NCBI GenBank assembly: GCA_900539855.1
Contig: UQDO01000019.1
Location: forward strand, 1 to 37,302
DNA: 37,302 bases
Direction: 5' to 3'
DNA from: an uncultured Oscillospiraceae bacterium
GTDB lineage: Bacteria; Bacillota; Clostridia; Oscillospirales; Acutalibacteraceae
In this document: piece by piece, positions 7,844 to 15,840 of the stretch
Position numbering within the stretch: position 1 is the stretch's first letter
Layout of the letters: each line of letters starts with the position of its first letter
Notes under the pieces: model-generated
Told to the model about the DNA's origin: nothing
Database searches by the model: none
Seen by the model: only the letters and a program-made list of their open reading frames with translations
Translations under genes and position numbers: made by a program

Positions 7844-8028
7844 AGCCTGCCCTGTTCGCGAATGTTTCCTTTATAACCCTACAAGCTACAATTTTGGGAG
7901 CTGTGCTCTCGCAGTGGGTATGCAGGCCTCCCACAATAAAATGCGGACGTTGGAAGCACAAAGCTGTGAGGACAGCACCCACCTGCCATACGCAGGTTAT
8001 CAACGGCAGCTTACGGCAGGGCGGGTGT
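7844..8028 (+). ncRNA. ssrS: 6S RNA
   Basis: 6S RNA mimics an open promoter, binds sigma-A RNA polymerase and modulates transcription in stationary phase. The sequence folds into the expected long rod. A 9-bp closing stem, CCTGCCCTG (7846-7854) / CAGGGCGGG (8017-8025), is followed by the conserved TTCGC. A central open region leads to the 3'-side hairpin ACCTGC-CATAC-GCAGGT (7981-7997) and then TTATCAACGGCAGC. This order matches E. coli 6S (GUUCGC after the closing stem; CACCUU...AAGGGUU, then a GCGGC block near the 3' end). About 180 nt is the usual size. No clean promoter is visible immediately upstream, so processing from the DUF1292 transcript is possible. Ends are approximate. Confidence 0.83.
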
Positions 8029-8037
8029 TAGAAAGTT

Positions 8038-8078
8038 AAAAATACTGCTTCAGACAAATGTCTGAAGCAGTATTTTTT
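8038..8078. terminator. Bidirectional intrinsic terminator
   Basis: A near-perfect stem, AATACTGCTTCAGACA (8041-8056) / TGTCTGAAGCAGTATT (8059-8074). Six T residues follow on plus (8073-8078) and five U on minus (8038-8042). It ends the 6S RNA transcript rightward and the GH16 gene leftward. Confidence 0.88.
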
Positions 8079-9816
8079 AATGCACATTAAGCTCAGAAAC
8101 ACCGTCGCTCAGTTGATACAAATAGATATTATCGGTTATAAACTTATTTGTATTCTGCCACTGTTCAGGCGTCATCTTTTCTATATCGTAAGGGCTGTCA
8201 CCGGCGCCTACTATCATGCTTAATATCAAAAACATCTTATGATTGAAGCACTCTATGTCTTCGGGCGTGGTCGTGATATCGTATGAAAAATAAGCTTTTC
8301 CGTCACATGTAAATGTCATCTCAGATTTGGTCCACAAAAAACCGAAGGTATGGAAACCGTCGCTGAATTTCTTGTCGTCCGGACAATAGTATCTCTTTCG
8401 ATTTCCGTATTCATTGTCAAGCGATGTATGCTCATAGCCCATTTTTGTGCCTATAGACGTAGGCCATGAGTGACAGTTGGCAGCGATCACCCTGCTGTCG
8501 CCAAAACTTTCGTTTACGTCTATCTCGGGAGACAGAATACTCCCCTCTTCGTTACCGCACATCCATAACGTGATCCAATAGCCTTCGCCCTCCGGCAGCT
8601 TCGCACTGTATTCTATAAACCCGTATCTGTAGTCCATTGTTGTGTCGGTCCTCAGCATACCGCCGTAGTAAAACTGCTCGTCCAGCTTTGCGGCAATGTT
8701 GAAACACCCGTCACGCACATATATGACGTCAGGCTCGTCCGATCGGTCGCAAATTTTGCCGTGCTGACCGCTGTAGACCGATTCACCACTGCCGACGACA
8801 CGCCATTTTGACGTATCAACGGTATCCCCGTCAAAATCGTCATACCAGGTAGGCGTATAGTATTTTGATCTGTCATAGCCGGACACGGTCTCGGCATAAC
8901 TGCCTAAATAAGAATCTCCAGAGGTTATCGCACTCTTTTCGATAAGCCTCGTAAATTCGGAAACTCCGAGCGCTGTGGCGTAGTAGCTGCCGCCGTTTAT
9001 AGTTACCTTGGTTCCGTCAACCGCTATTTCATATTGGTCACGGCTGTCATATTTCCGGCTTCCACGGTTCGTATTGCCGATCAGTATTTCAAAATCGCTC
9101 TCGTCGCTGTATTCATCATCGACCACCGGAATTTCATATCCGGTCATTTCATTTATAGCCGATACCAGTTTTTCTATTTCCATCTGCGTGAGATAAGAGC
9201 CGTTGAAATGCTGGCGTACAATGCGGTAATACTTGATATTGGTACCGTTTACAGTGATGTCGGCAAAATCGCCTTCGACATTGTGATTGTAAAAAATACC
9301 GCCGGTAACCGTTCCGGATTTCAGATAATTCTCGCAGAAATAGCCAGCCGCATTTTTATAAGCTTCATCTCCGACAGCTATTATGCATATTTTTTTGCCA
9401 ACGGTGCAGATGAAGAACTCACCTGTCCTGGCAGCGAAATTTTGCTCAAAATAATCCCTTGCGGCTGTGCTTTCGGGTCTGTTTGTCTCACCTATCAATA
9501 TCTCGTATGCGTCGCTGCCGTCGCTTACGCTGTCCAATATGTTTTTGGACCTAAGACCAAGGCTGTTCTTCATTGCGGAAAAGACAGCAGTTGCAGCACC
9601 GGTAACATCAGCCGAGGCGTTATCGGGTCTTACTATAGCATACCGCGAATCACCGTCGCTGTCGGCATACACTACGTCATCGGTCGAAAAAATGCCGCTG
9701 GCGGATGAACCTGCGTCACCGGATGACAAGTCTTTGCCGTCTGACCTGCATCCGCAAACAGCGGTGATAATTACTGTCAATATAGTGATATAAGCTATAT
9801 ATTTTTTTGCACGCAC
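8077..9816 (-). CDS. GH16 family glycoside hydrolase lipoprotein (copy 1)
   Basis: Predicted surface lipoprotein of 579 residues that cleaves a beta-glucan or beta-galactan; GH16 covers laminarinases, lichenases, agarases and others, and the substrate is not readable here. The signal peptide ends at a lipobox-like VCGC (residues 20-23). Two related alpha/beta repeats follow, marked by YEILIGETNRPES and FEILIGNTNRGSR, each trailed by a beta-rich segment (KKICIIAVG; TKVTINGGSYYA). The GH16 domain begins near 320 (WYDDFDGDTVDTSKW). Its catalytic motif EIDVNE places nucleophile E431, D433 and acid/base E436, all intact. The start is GTG 9816, 9 nt after AGGTGG. It follows its paralog by 137 bp and is separated from it by a terminator. 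Confidence 0.85.
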   Translation of the reverse strand: MRAKKYIAYITILTVIITAVCGCRSDGKDLSSGDAGSSASGIFSTDDVVYADSDGDSRYAIVRPDNASADVTGAATAVFSAMKNSLGLRSKNILDSVSDGSDAYEILIGETNRPESTAARDYFEQNFAARTGEFFICTVGKKICIIAVGDEAYKNAAGYFCENYLKSGTVTGGIFYNHNVEGDFADITVNGTNIKYYRIVRQHFNGSYLTQMEIEKLVSAINEMTGYEIPVVDDEYSDESDFEILIGNTNRGSRKYDSRDQYEIAVDGTKVTINGGSYYATALGVSEFTRLIEKSAITSGDSYLGSYAETVSGYDRSKYYTPTWYDDFDGDTVDTSKWRVVGSGESVYSGQHGKICDRSDEPDVIYVRDGCFNIAAKLDEQFYYGGMLRTDTTMDYRYGFIEYSAKLPEGEGYWITLWMCGNEEGSILSPEIDVNESFGDSRVIAANCHSWPTSIGTKMGYEHTSLDNEYGNRKRYYCPDDKKFSDGFHTFGFLWTKSEMTFTCDGKAYFSYDITTTPEDIECFNHKMFLILSMIVGAGDSPYDIEKMTPEQWQNTNKFITDNIYLYQLSDGVSELNVH

Positions 9817-9907
9817 AGTATCATTCCACCTAAACGGGTTATTTGTTTTGCGTCAATTCAACCGGCATTAAACCGGCAAGAGCTGCAATGCATGATCCGC
9901 CATTAGT

Positions 9908-9940
9908 AAAAAGTGCCCTGTATCTTACGATGCAGGGCAC
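9908..9940 (-). terminator. Intrinsic terminator after GH16 copy 2
   Basis: GTGCCCTG (9913-9920) / CAGGGCAC (9933-9940) is followed on the minus strand by UUUUU (9908-9912). It separates the two GH16 genes, so copy 1 needs its own promoter or readthrough. Confidence 0.78.
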
Positions 9941-9953
9941 ACTTTAAAATTTA

Positions 9954-11720
9954 TCAGCTTAAAATAAGCTCGCTTGCTCCGTCCTGAAGCTGGTAGAGAT
10001 AAAGGTTATCTGTTATAAATTTATTTGTGGTCTGCCACTGCTCAGGCGTTGCATTGCCGGCAAGAGGCGCACCTTCAAAATAGACAGCCATACTGAGGAT
10101 GAGATAGAGAGTGTGGTTGAAGCACTCAATGTCCTCCTGAGTCTTGGTTATGTCATATGAGAAGTATATCTTACCGTCGCAGGTGAATGCCATCTTATCT
10201 CTGTCCCAAAGCATTCCGTAGGTGTGGAAATCATCGCCGAGCACCTTGCCATCAGGGCAGGTATATCTCTTGGCGCTGCTGTACTTACCGTCAAGAGATG
10301 TGTGCTCATATCCCATTTCCTCTCCTATAGATGTCGGCCATGAGTGGCAGTTGGCAGCTACAGAAAGGCTGTTGCCATAGGACTCATTTATATCAATCTC
10401 CGGTGAAAGTATGCGTCCCATCTCGTTGCTGCACGCCCAAAGTGTTACCCAGAAGCCGTCACCATGCGGTATCTTGGCGCTGTATTCAACAAAGCCGTAT
10501 CTGTAGTTCATGGTGGTATCGGTTCTGAGCATACCGCCGTAGTAGTAGTTGTCATCTTCTGAAGCGGCTATTGTAAACTTGCCGTCTCTGACGTATGTGA
10601 TTTTCGGATCAGCAGAACGGACAGATGTCTTGCCGTTCTTGCCCTTTGAGGTGGATTCGCCGAGATCGCATACATGCCACTTTGAAGTGTCAACGGAATC
10701 GCCGTCAAAATCATCATACCAGGTCGGGGTGAAATACTTGCCCTTGTCATACGATGCAACGGCAGTATTATAATCGCCCTCAACATTATTCTTTTCATCT
10801 ATCGTGTCGGTCGAAGAGACAGTCTTTGCAAACTCTGATACGCCCATTGCGGTAGCATAATAGCTTCCGCCGCTTATCCAGACCTTGGTGCCTTCAACAG
10901 TTATGAAGAACTTTTCGCGGCCTTCTTTCGTATCAAATAGTTCATGCTTGGTGCCGCGGTTGGTATTGCCGACTATTATTTCATAGTTTCCGGCTTCGAC
11001 ATACTCATCCTCAACTATCTCAAGCTCATGTCCGGTCTTTTCAAGTATCTTGCTTACAAGATCCTCCATCTGGAGCTGGGTTATGTAAGAACCGTTGAAA
11101 TGCTGTCTTACGATTTTGAAATACTTGATATCCTTATTGCCTATCTTTATGTCGGTGAAGTTACCATCCGGCTCGTGCTCGTACAGGATACCGCCTTCAA
11201 CGCCCTCTTCTTTTATGTAGTTGTCGCAGAAATAGCTGACTGCATCGGCATATGCACCGTTTCCGACAGCGATAATGCATATTTTCTTGCCAATGGTGCA
11301 GATGAAATACGCAGACTTTCTGGCAGCGTAGTTTTCATACATATAATCTCTGGCAAGCTTGCTTTCCTCGCGGTTGGTATCGCCTATAAGTATCTCATAT
11401 GCGTCCTTGCCGTCGGAAACATCGTCGGCAACGTTCTTAGGTGCCGTTCCGGAAACCTTGCGCAGTCTGCCGAAAAGCACAGAAGCGTTTTTGCTTAAAT
11501 CCTCGGTTGCCTCGGCAGGTCTGACTATGGTATAGAGAGAGTCGCCGTCGGCATCCTTGTATGTAACCTTTTCCTTGGAAAAGATGTCAGCTGAAACACG
11601 GCTTTCGTTTTCCGATGCTCCGGATTTTGTGTCACTGCTGCCGCCCTTGCTGCACCCTGCAAAAATGGCAACCAGCATGACGAGAACAGTCATAAGTGCT
11701 ACTGATCTCTTGAAATTCAT
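9954..11720 (-). CDS. GH16 family glycoside hydrolase lipoprotein (copy 2)
   Basis: Paralog of the downstream gene with the same architecture over 588 residues. The signal peptide has a clear lipobox (FAGC, residues 20-23), followed by a Ser/Gly linker. Two N-terminal repeats (YEILIGDTNREES and YEIIVGNTNRGTK) each end in a beta segment, and the GH16 domain starts near 325 (WYDDFDGDSVDTSKW). The catalytic motif EIDINE gives E441/D443/E446, intact. The N-terminal repeats resemble the small non-catalytic domains before catalytic modules in some glycosidases (GH20b/GH67N-like, a resemblance only). The ATG follows AAGGGGG. A promoter (11769-11798) and a palindrome (11741-11755) precede it. Conservation across the whole length points to tandem duplication. 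Confidence 0.87.
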   Translation of the reverse strand: MNFKRSVALMTVLVMLVAIFAGCSKGGSSDTKSGASENESRVSADIFSKEKVTYKDADGDSLYTIVRPAEATEDLSKNASVLFGRLRKVSGTAPKNVADDVSDGKDAYEILIGDTNREESKLARDYMYENYAARKSAYFICTIGKKICIIAVGNGAYADAVSYFCDNYIKEEGVEGGILYEHEPDGNFTDIKIGNKDIKYFKIVRQHFNGSYITQLQMEDLVSKILEKTGHELEIVEDEYVEAGNYEIIVGNTNRGTKHELFDTKEGREKFFITVEGTKVWISGGSYYATAMGVSEFAKTVSSTDTIDEKNNVEGDYNTAVASYDKGKYFTPTWYDDFDGDSVDTSKWHVCDLGESTSKGKNGKTSVRSADPKITYVRDGKFTIAASEDDNYYYGGMLRTDTTMNYRYGFVEYSAKIPHGDGFWVTLWACSNEMGRILSPEIDINESYGNSLSVAANCHSWPTSIGEEMGYEHTSLDGKYSSAKRYTCPDGKVLGDDFHTYGMLWDRDKMAFTCDGKIYFSYDITKTQEDIECFNHTLYLILSMAVYFEGAPLAGNATPEQWQTTNKFITDNLYLYQLQDGASELILS

Positions 11721-11740
11721 TATTATCCCCCTTAAAGTTT

Positions 11741-11755
11741 TGTGAAATATTCACA
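11741..11755. promoter_or_regulatory. Palindromic candidate operator for GH16 copy 2
   Basis: TGTGAA-ATA-TTCACA is a perfect 6-bp dyad located 7-21 nt after the predicted transcription start and 20 bp before the GH16 start. The position suits repressor binding (inference); the regulator is not encoded nearby. Confidence 0.55.
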
Positions 11756-11768
11756 GATTTCTTTTATC

Positions 11769-11798
11769 ATTATAAAACATATCACTACATAATTACAA
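11769..11798 (-). promoter_or_regulatory. Sigma-A promoter for GH16 copy 2
   Basis: On the minus strand TTGTAA (11793-11798), an 18-nt spacer, and TATAAT (11769-11774), about 49 bp before the start codon. Confidence 0.7.
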
Positions 11799-11860
11799 GT
11801 CAATTATTGATCATTTTGTGGACAATTATTGCTATTTTTATGTTTTCGGCAGTTTATTTT

Positions 11861-12334
11861 TCACAAAACTGTCAAATCTGCAACAGTCGCACCGATGAAA
11901 TCAATCAATTCACTTTGGGAAAGCATAAGCTGACAGCCTTTTATACCGGCGCTGACCGTTATTTTATCATACAGAATTACCGTCTCATCAAAATATGTGG
12001 GAAAATCCTTTTTCATGCCTATCGGCGAGCAGCCGCCCCTGATATATCCGGTCAGACCCAAAAGCTCTTTTACCGCTACAAGCTCCACCCTCTTGTCGCC
12101 TGCGACGGCGGCGCATTTTTTAAGGTCAAGTTCTGCATTTACCGGTATGCAGAACACAAGCAGCCCACGTTTTTCGCCCCTTGCGACAAGGGTCTTGAAC
12201 ATTATTTCAGGCGGCAGTCCGGTCTGTTTTGCTATATGAACACCGGAAAGGTCAGAGTCGTCCGGTACATACTCTATCGGCTCGTATTTAATTCCCGCCT
12301 TGTCGAGTTTTCGCATCGCATTGGTCTTATTCAT
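11861..12334 (-). CDS. ybaK: Cys-tRNA(Pro)/Cys-tRNA(Cys) deacylase, YbaK/EbsC family
   Basis: Trans-editing enzyme that hydrolyses mischarged Cys-tRNA(Pro) in the cytoplasm. The 157 residues are full length for YbaK. Family marks include MNKTNAMRKLDKAGI at the N-terminus, FKTLVARG, and the signature TGYIRGGCSPIGMKK containing the conserved glycine pair and lysines of the substrate pocket. ATG follows AAAAGGAG. It starts 15 bp after addA and is the last gene of the bofA-addB-addA-ybaK run; no functional link with recombination is known, so this looks like convenience clustering. Only a weak A/T hairpin follows its stop. Confidence 0.92.
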   Translation of the reverse strand: MNKTNAMRKLDKAGIKYEPIEYVPDDSDLSGVHIAKQTGLPPEIMFKTLVARGEKRGLLVFCIPVNAELDLKKCAAVAGDKRVELVAVKELLGLTGYIRGGCSPIGMKKDFPTYFDETVILYDKITVSAGIKGCQLMLSQSELIDFIGATVADLTVL

Positions 12335-12349
12335 AAAAAGCAGCTCCTT

Positions 12350-15300
12350 TTAAAAACTTATATATTTGCCGAGATGCATCGAATACAGTATGCACTCCTT
12401 TACATTTATCCCGAAAATTTTACCGAGTGCGTACTTATACACCTCGAGCTGACCGCTGTAGTAGCCTTTGAGCTGAGATATATCATTCACGGCGTCGGTT
12501 TTAAAGTCGAGTATGACCAGTCCGTCTTTCTCAAAGAAAATGCAGTCGGCTATTCCCTGGATTATCGTTGTGCTGTCTTTGTAAGGGTAATCTATCATAA
12601 ACTTGTATTCACGCTTTACGTCAAGCGCCGAAGTCATACGCCTGTAAACATCACCGGCAAAAAATGCCTTTATGCCTTTAAGATCTATTGACGCAGCCTC
12701 TTCGGGAGTCAGAAACTCCCATTCCTCAAGTCTTTCAAGCTCTGCCTGAGGATCAGCCGATGCCGCTGCATAATCCGCATACTGCATGTATTTATGAACG
12801 GCAGTACCGCGTGCGGCAGGCGTCAGACCGGACTTGGACATAAACTCGGGACGTGCGGTAAACGAAAAGCTGTTGCCGTCTCCGTGTACAAGCTCGGTCA
12901 CCGCTATTTTTGAAGGCACCGTACATTCGGCGTCATACGGGTATTTGAAACCGAACCGCCTTTCGAACTGCTCCGTATATCGCGCAACCTCCCCTTCATC
13001 ATGCAATACCGGTTCCAGGCGGTTGCTTTGAACATCCGCCTGTTCGGCTGTATCGGTAAAATATCTGACTGAGAGTGAAAATCTTGCGTCATTCCCGGTT
13101 CCAAACGGCACGACGTCGGCAAACTTTGCAAGCGCATCACCCGATTTTTGCAAAAGCAGCGCCATAAACAGCCACTTTGCATAGCTTTGTGCCGACAAAG
13201 CCGCTCCAAGCGGAATTTTTTCCGAATTTTCGCCGTCTGACATTCCAAGCGATACTGCCGCACTTCTGATCTTTGAGGCAATGTTATTATCGGTCACGGA
13301 TATTAACAGCCGCTGTTCGGCACGGGTCATCGCGACATACAAAAGCCTTATTTCATCCGCAAGCAGCTTTTTCCTTTCGGCAATGCGCATTGCGTCTCTC
13401 GCCGCCGTGCCAAGCTTAGTGCCCGTCTCATCATCGATATACGAAGCACCGATGCCGAAGTGGTAATTATATATAAATGGGGCGTTAAGATCGGCTTTAT
13501 TGAAGTTTCCGCCGAAGTTTGCAAGAAAGCATATGGGGAACTGCAGTCCTTTCGAGCCGTGAAGGCTCATTATCCTGACGGCGTTGCGGCTGCTTGTCGC
13601 GCCGCTTTCAACTGTGTTCTTGCTTTGCCTGTCAAGCTGCGACAGAAATGATGACAGTCCTCCGCCTGTTTCTTTGGTCATTTCATCAGCCATCAGCGAG
13701 AGCTTGTGAAGATTTGCGCTGCGCCTTTCGCCGTACGGCATTGCACTTACTATTTCCGGCAGCGCAGTATCATTATATATTTTATCGAGCAGCCGTCCTG
13801 CCGAAAGCGTGGCGGCATCCGAGCGGTATGAAGAAAGCAAAGCCAGCATATCGCTGCATTTTCTGTTGCCTGCCGCCGCTGCCGCCAATACGGCGGAATA
13901 AAGACTGCCGTGCCTGTGCGCAGCCCTTATATCAGCCAGTTCGTCCGGCGTGAAGGCGAATACATTCGAGGTCATGGCTGCCAGCAGCGGAATATCCCTT
14001 GACGGATTGTCGATTACACGCAAAACCGATACAGCCGTCATGACTTCAGGCGAATCAAAGAAACCGCCGGCATCGTAGGACACCGGTATTCCCCTTTTTT
14101 TCAATTCATCGGAATATATTTTTGCCCTTCCCGACGGGGAACGCATGAGTATGGCAAAATTGCCGTACTGCGCTTTTCTCAGCTCTCCGTTTTTATCTGC
14201 CAGAAACGGCGGCTTTTTCATAAGCTCCTCTATTTTTTCGGCTATCGCCACCGCATCGGCTGCCTCTCTTTTCAGCTTGCTGCCGTCCGTTTCGCCGAGC
14301 ATCAGTGTAACATCCGGCTCGCTGTTAAAAGGGAAATCAGCCTTGGCTGCAAGGCGCTCGTCGGCGTCGTAATCCATATTGCAGCTGTCCTTTGTCATAA
14401 GCGGCGCGCAGACGGCGTTTACAAATCCGCAGATATCGCCGCTGCTTCTGAAGTTAGCCTTCAGAATGACCTTTGATTTATCAGCCGATCCGTCATACAA
14501 AGGATATGAATTTTTATGCTTTAAAAAGTTATCGGGATTTGCGCCTCTGAAGCCGTAAATGCTCTGCTTTACGTCGCCGACCATAAAGAGGTGCTTCCCA
14601 AAATCGGATACGGCGAAAAACAGCGCATCCTGCAGATCGTTGTTGTCCTGATATTCGTCAACCATTACTTCGTCGTATTCACGGCATATATCACGGGACA
14701 GCTGTGACGGCACGGTTTTTCCGTCAACATTGTCGCAAAGAAGTCCCAGTGCAAGCTGTTCAATCTGGGCAAAGGTAAGCATGCCGTCAGCCGACAGTTC
14801 ATTATAATACTGCTTAGAAAACTCCGATACTATGTCGCAGAAGGTCTTTACCATCGGGTATGCCTTTTGCAGTGAATCTTTTATTTCATCTTCATTTTTG
14901 TAAACGAACTCCTTTATCTTTGCAACGTTTTCCTTTATGCTTTTATGCATTTCGGTCACTGTGCTTTTTAAAGGATTATCGCTTTTAATGGTCGGTATTC
15001 TGTCGCTATTGCCGCCGTCTGCCAAAGCCAGCAGCCCGTCCCAGTCCCTGCTGCTTACCGCCAGCCGCATTTTGTCAAGCATTTCCGACCTGCTTGCAAA
15101 CCACGGGACAAATCTATCCTCAAGGTCGGTTCCCGTGACCTCTCTTATTGCGAGTGTCGCCACATTCCCGGCTGCAGACAAAAGCTCATCGGCAAATTCG
15201 AAGAGTATGGATGCAAAGTCAGACTGTGCAAATGACGTACAATTGTATTTTTCAGCCGCACATTCCAGCCATTTTTCGGGGTCTGACATGCACATCGACA

Positions 15301-15838
15301 TTTCGTAGACGCTTTTTATCATGTCCTTCAGCCTGTTCTCATTCTGCTCTACGCCAAAAAGGCTTGACAGCATATCAAAGCCTACGGTAGGCTCGGAATA
15401 GTAATCAAAAAGCACACTGTCGAGAGCCTTATCGGCAGCTGAATCGGCTTTTGCCGGATCCGCGACCGTAAAATTCGGGCTGATGCCGAGCATGGAAAAA
15501 TGTTTTCTCACAAGATCTATGCAAAATGAATCTATAGTGCATATTTTTGCGTTCTGCAGCAGCAGCTTTTGCTTCAGATAGTATCCGTTTGAAGGTTCTT
15601 CCGCTATTCTTTCATCAAGCCTTGCGGCAATTCTCAGCCTCATTTCGAGGGCAGAGGCATTTGTAAAGGTCACTATCAGCAGTCTGTCGGCGCTAATACC
15701 GTTTTCCTTGTCGCATATTCTGCTTACCACTCTTTCGGTCAGAACGGCTGTCTTGCCCGAGCCGGCAGCCGCCGATACGAGCACCGTTCCGGCGGCTTTT
15801 ATCGCCGTTTGCTGATCGTCTGTGAATTTTACAGCCAC
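12350..15838 (-). CDS. addA: ATP-dependent helicase/nuclease subunit AddA
   Basis: Subunit A of the AddAB complex, which resects double-strand breaks for RecA-dependent repair and responds to Chi. The UvrD-type helicase domain is shown by the Q motif FTDDQQTAIKA (5-15), Walker A AAGSGKT (24-30), the Walker B DEYQD, GDVKQSIYGFRGA and the motif VI region LLYVAMTRAEQRLL. The C-terminal RecB-type nuclease has D1098 (GIAD), D1111 and K1113 (LDFKT), so both activities should be intact. 1162 residues is normal. The start is GTG 15838. Its ribosome binding site AAAGGAG lies within the last codons of addB, only 2 bp separate the genes, and translation is probably coupled. Confidence 0.96.
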   Translation of the reverse strand: MAVKFTDDQQTAIKAAGTVLVSAAAGSGKTAVLTERVVSRICDKENGISADRLLIVTFTNASALEMRLRIAARLDERIAEEPSNGYYLKQKLLLQNAKICTIDSFCIDLVRKHFSMLGISPNFTVADPAKADSAADKALDSVLFDYYSEPTVGFDMLSSLFGVEQNENRLKDMIKSVYEMSMCMSDPEKWLECAAEKYNCTSFAQSDFASILFEFADELLSAAGNVATLAIREVTGTDLEDRFVPWFASRSEMLDKMRLAVSSRDWDGLLALADGGNSDRIPTIKSDNPLKSTVTEMHKSIKENVAKIKEFVYKNEDEIKDSLQKAYPMVKTFCDIVSEFSKQYYNELSADGMLTFAQIEQLALGLLCDNVDGKTVPSQLSRDICREYDEVMVDEYQDNNDLQDALFFAVSDFGKHLFMVGDVKQSIYGFRGANPDNFLKHKNSYPLYDGSADKSKVILKANFRSSGDICGFVNAVCAPLMTKDSCNMDYDADERLAAKADFPFNSEPDVTLMLGETDGSKLKREAADAVAIAEKIEELMKKPPFLADKNGELRKAQYGNFAILMRSPSGRAKIYSDELKKRGIPVSYDAGGFFDSPEVMTAVSVLRVIDNPSRDIPLLAAMTSNVFAFTPDELADIRAAHRHGSLYSAVLAAAAAGNRKCSDMLALLSSYRSDAATLSAGRLLDKIYNDTALPEIVSAMPYGERRSANLHKLSLMADEMTKETGGGLSSFLSQLDRQSKNTVESGATSSRNAVRIMSLHGSKGLQFPICFLANFGGNFNKADLNAPFIYNYHFGIGASYIDDETGTKLGTAARDAMRIAERKKLLADEIRLLYVAMTRAEQRLLISVTDNNIASKIRSAAVSLGMSDGENSEKIPLGAALSAQSYAKWLFMALLLQKSGDALAKFADVVPFGTGNDARFSLSVRYFTDTAEQADVQSNRLEPVLHDEGEVARYTEQFERRFGFKYPYDAECTVPSKIAVTELVHGDGNSFSFTARPEFMSKSGLTPAARGTAVHKYMQYADYAAASADPQAELERLEEWEFLTPEEAASIDLKGIKAFFAGDVYRRMTSALDVKREYKFMIDYPYKDSTTIIQGIADCIFFEKDGLVILDFKTDAVNDISQLKGYYSGQLEVYKYALGKIFGINVKECILYSMHLGKYISF

Positions 15839-15840
15839 AC

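Noticed and set aside
9034..9708. Plus-strand frame opposite GH16 copy 1
   Set aside because: Antisense to an intact lipoprotein gene; the similar frame opposite copy 2 merely reflects the duplication.
11807..12691. 294-codon plus-strand open frame opposite ybaK and the end of addA
   Set aside because: No ribosome binding site, no family resemblance, and it lies antisense to two clearly recognised genes.
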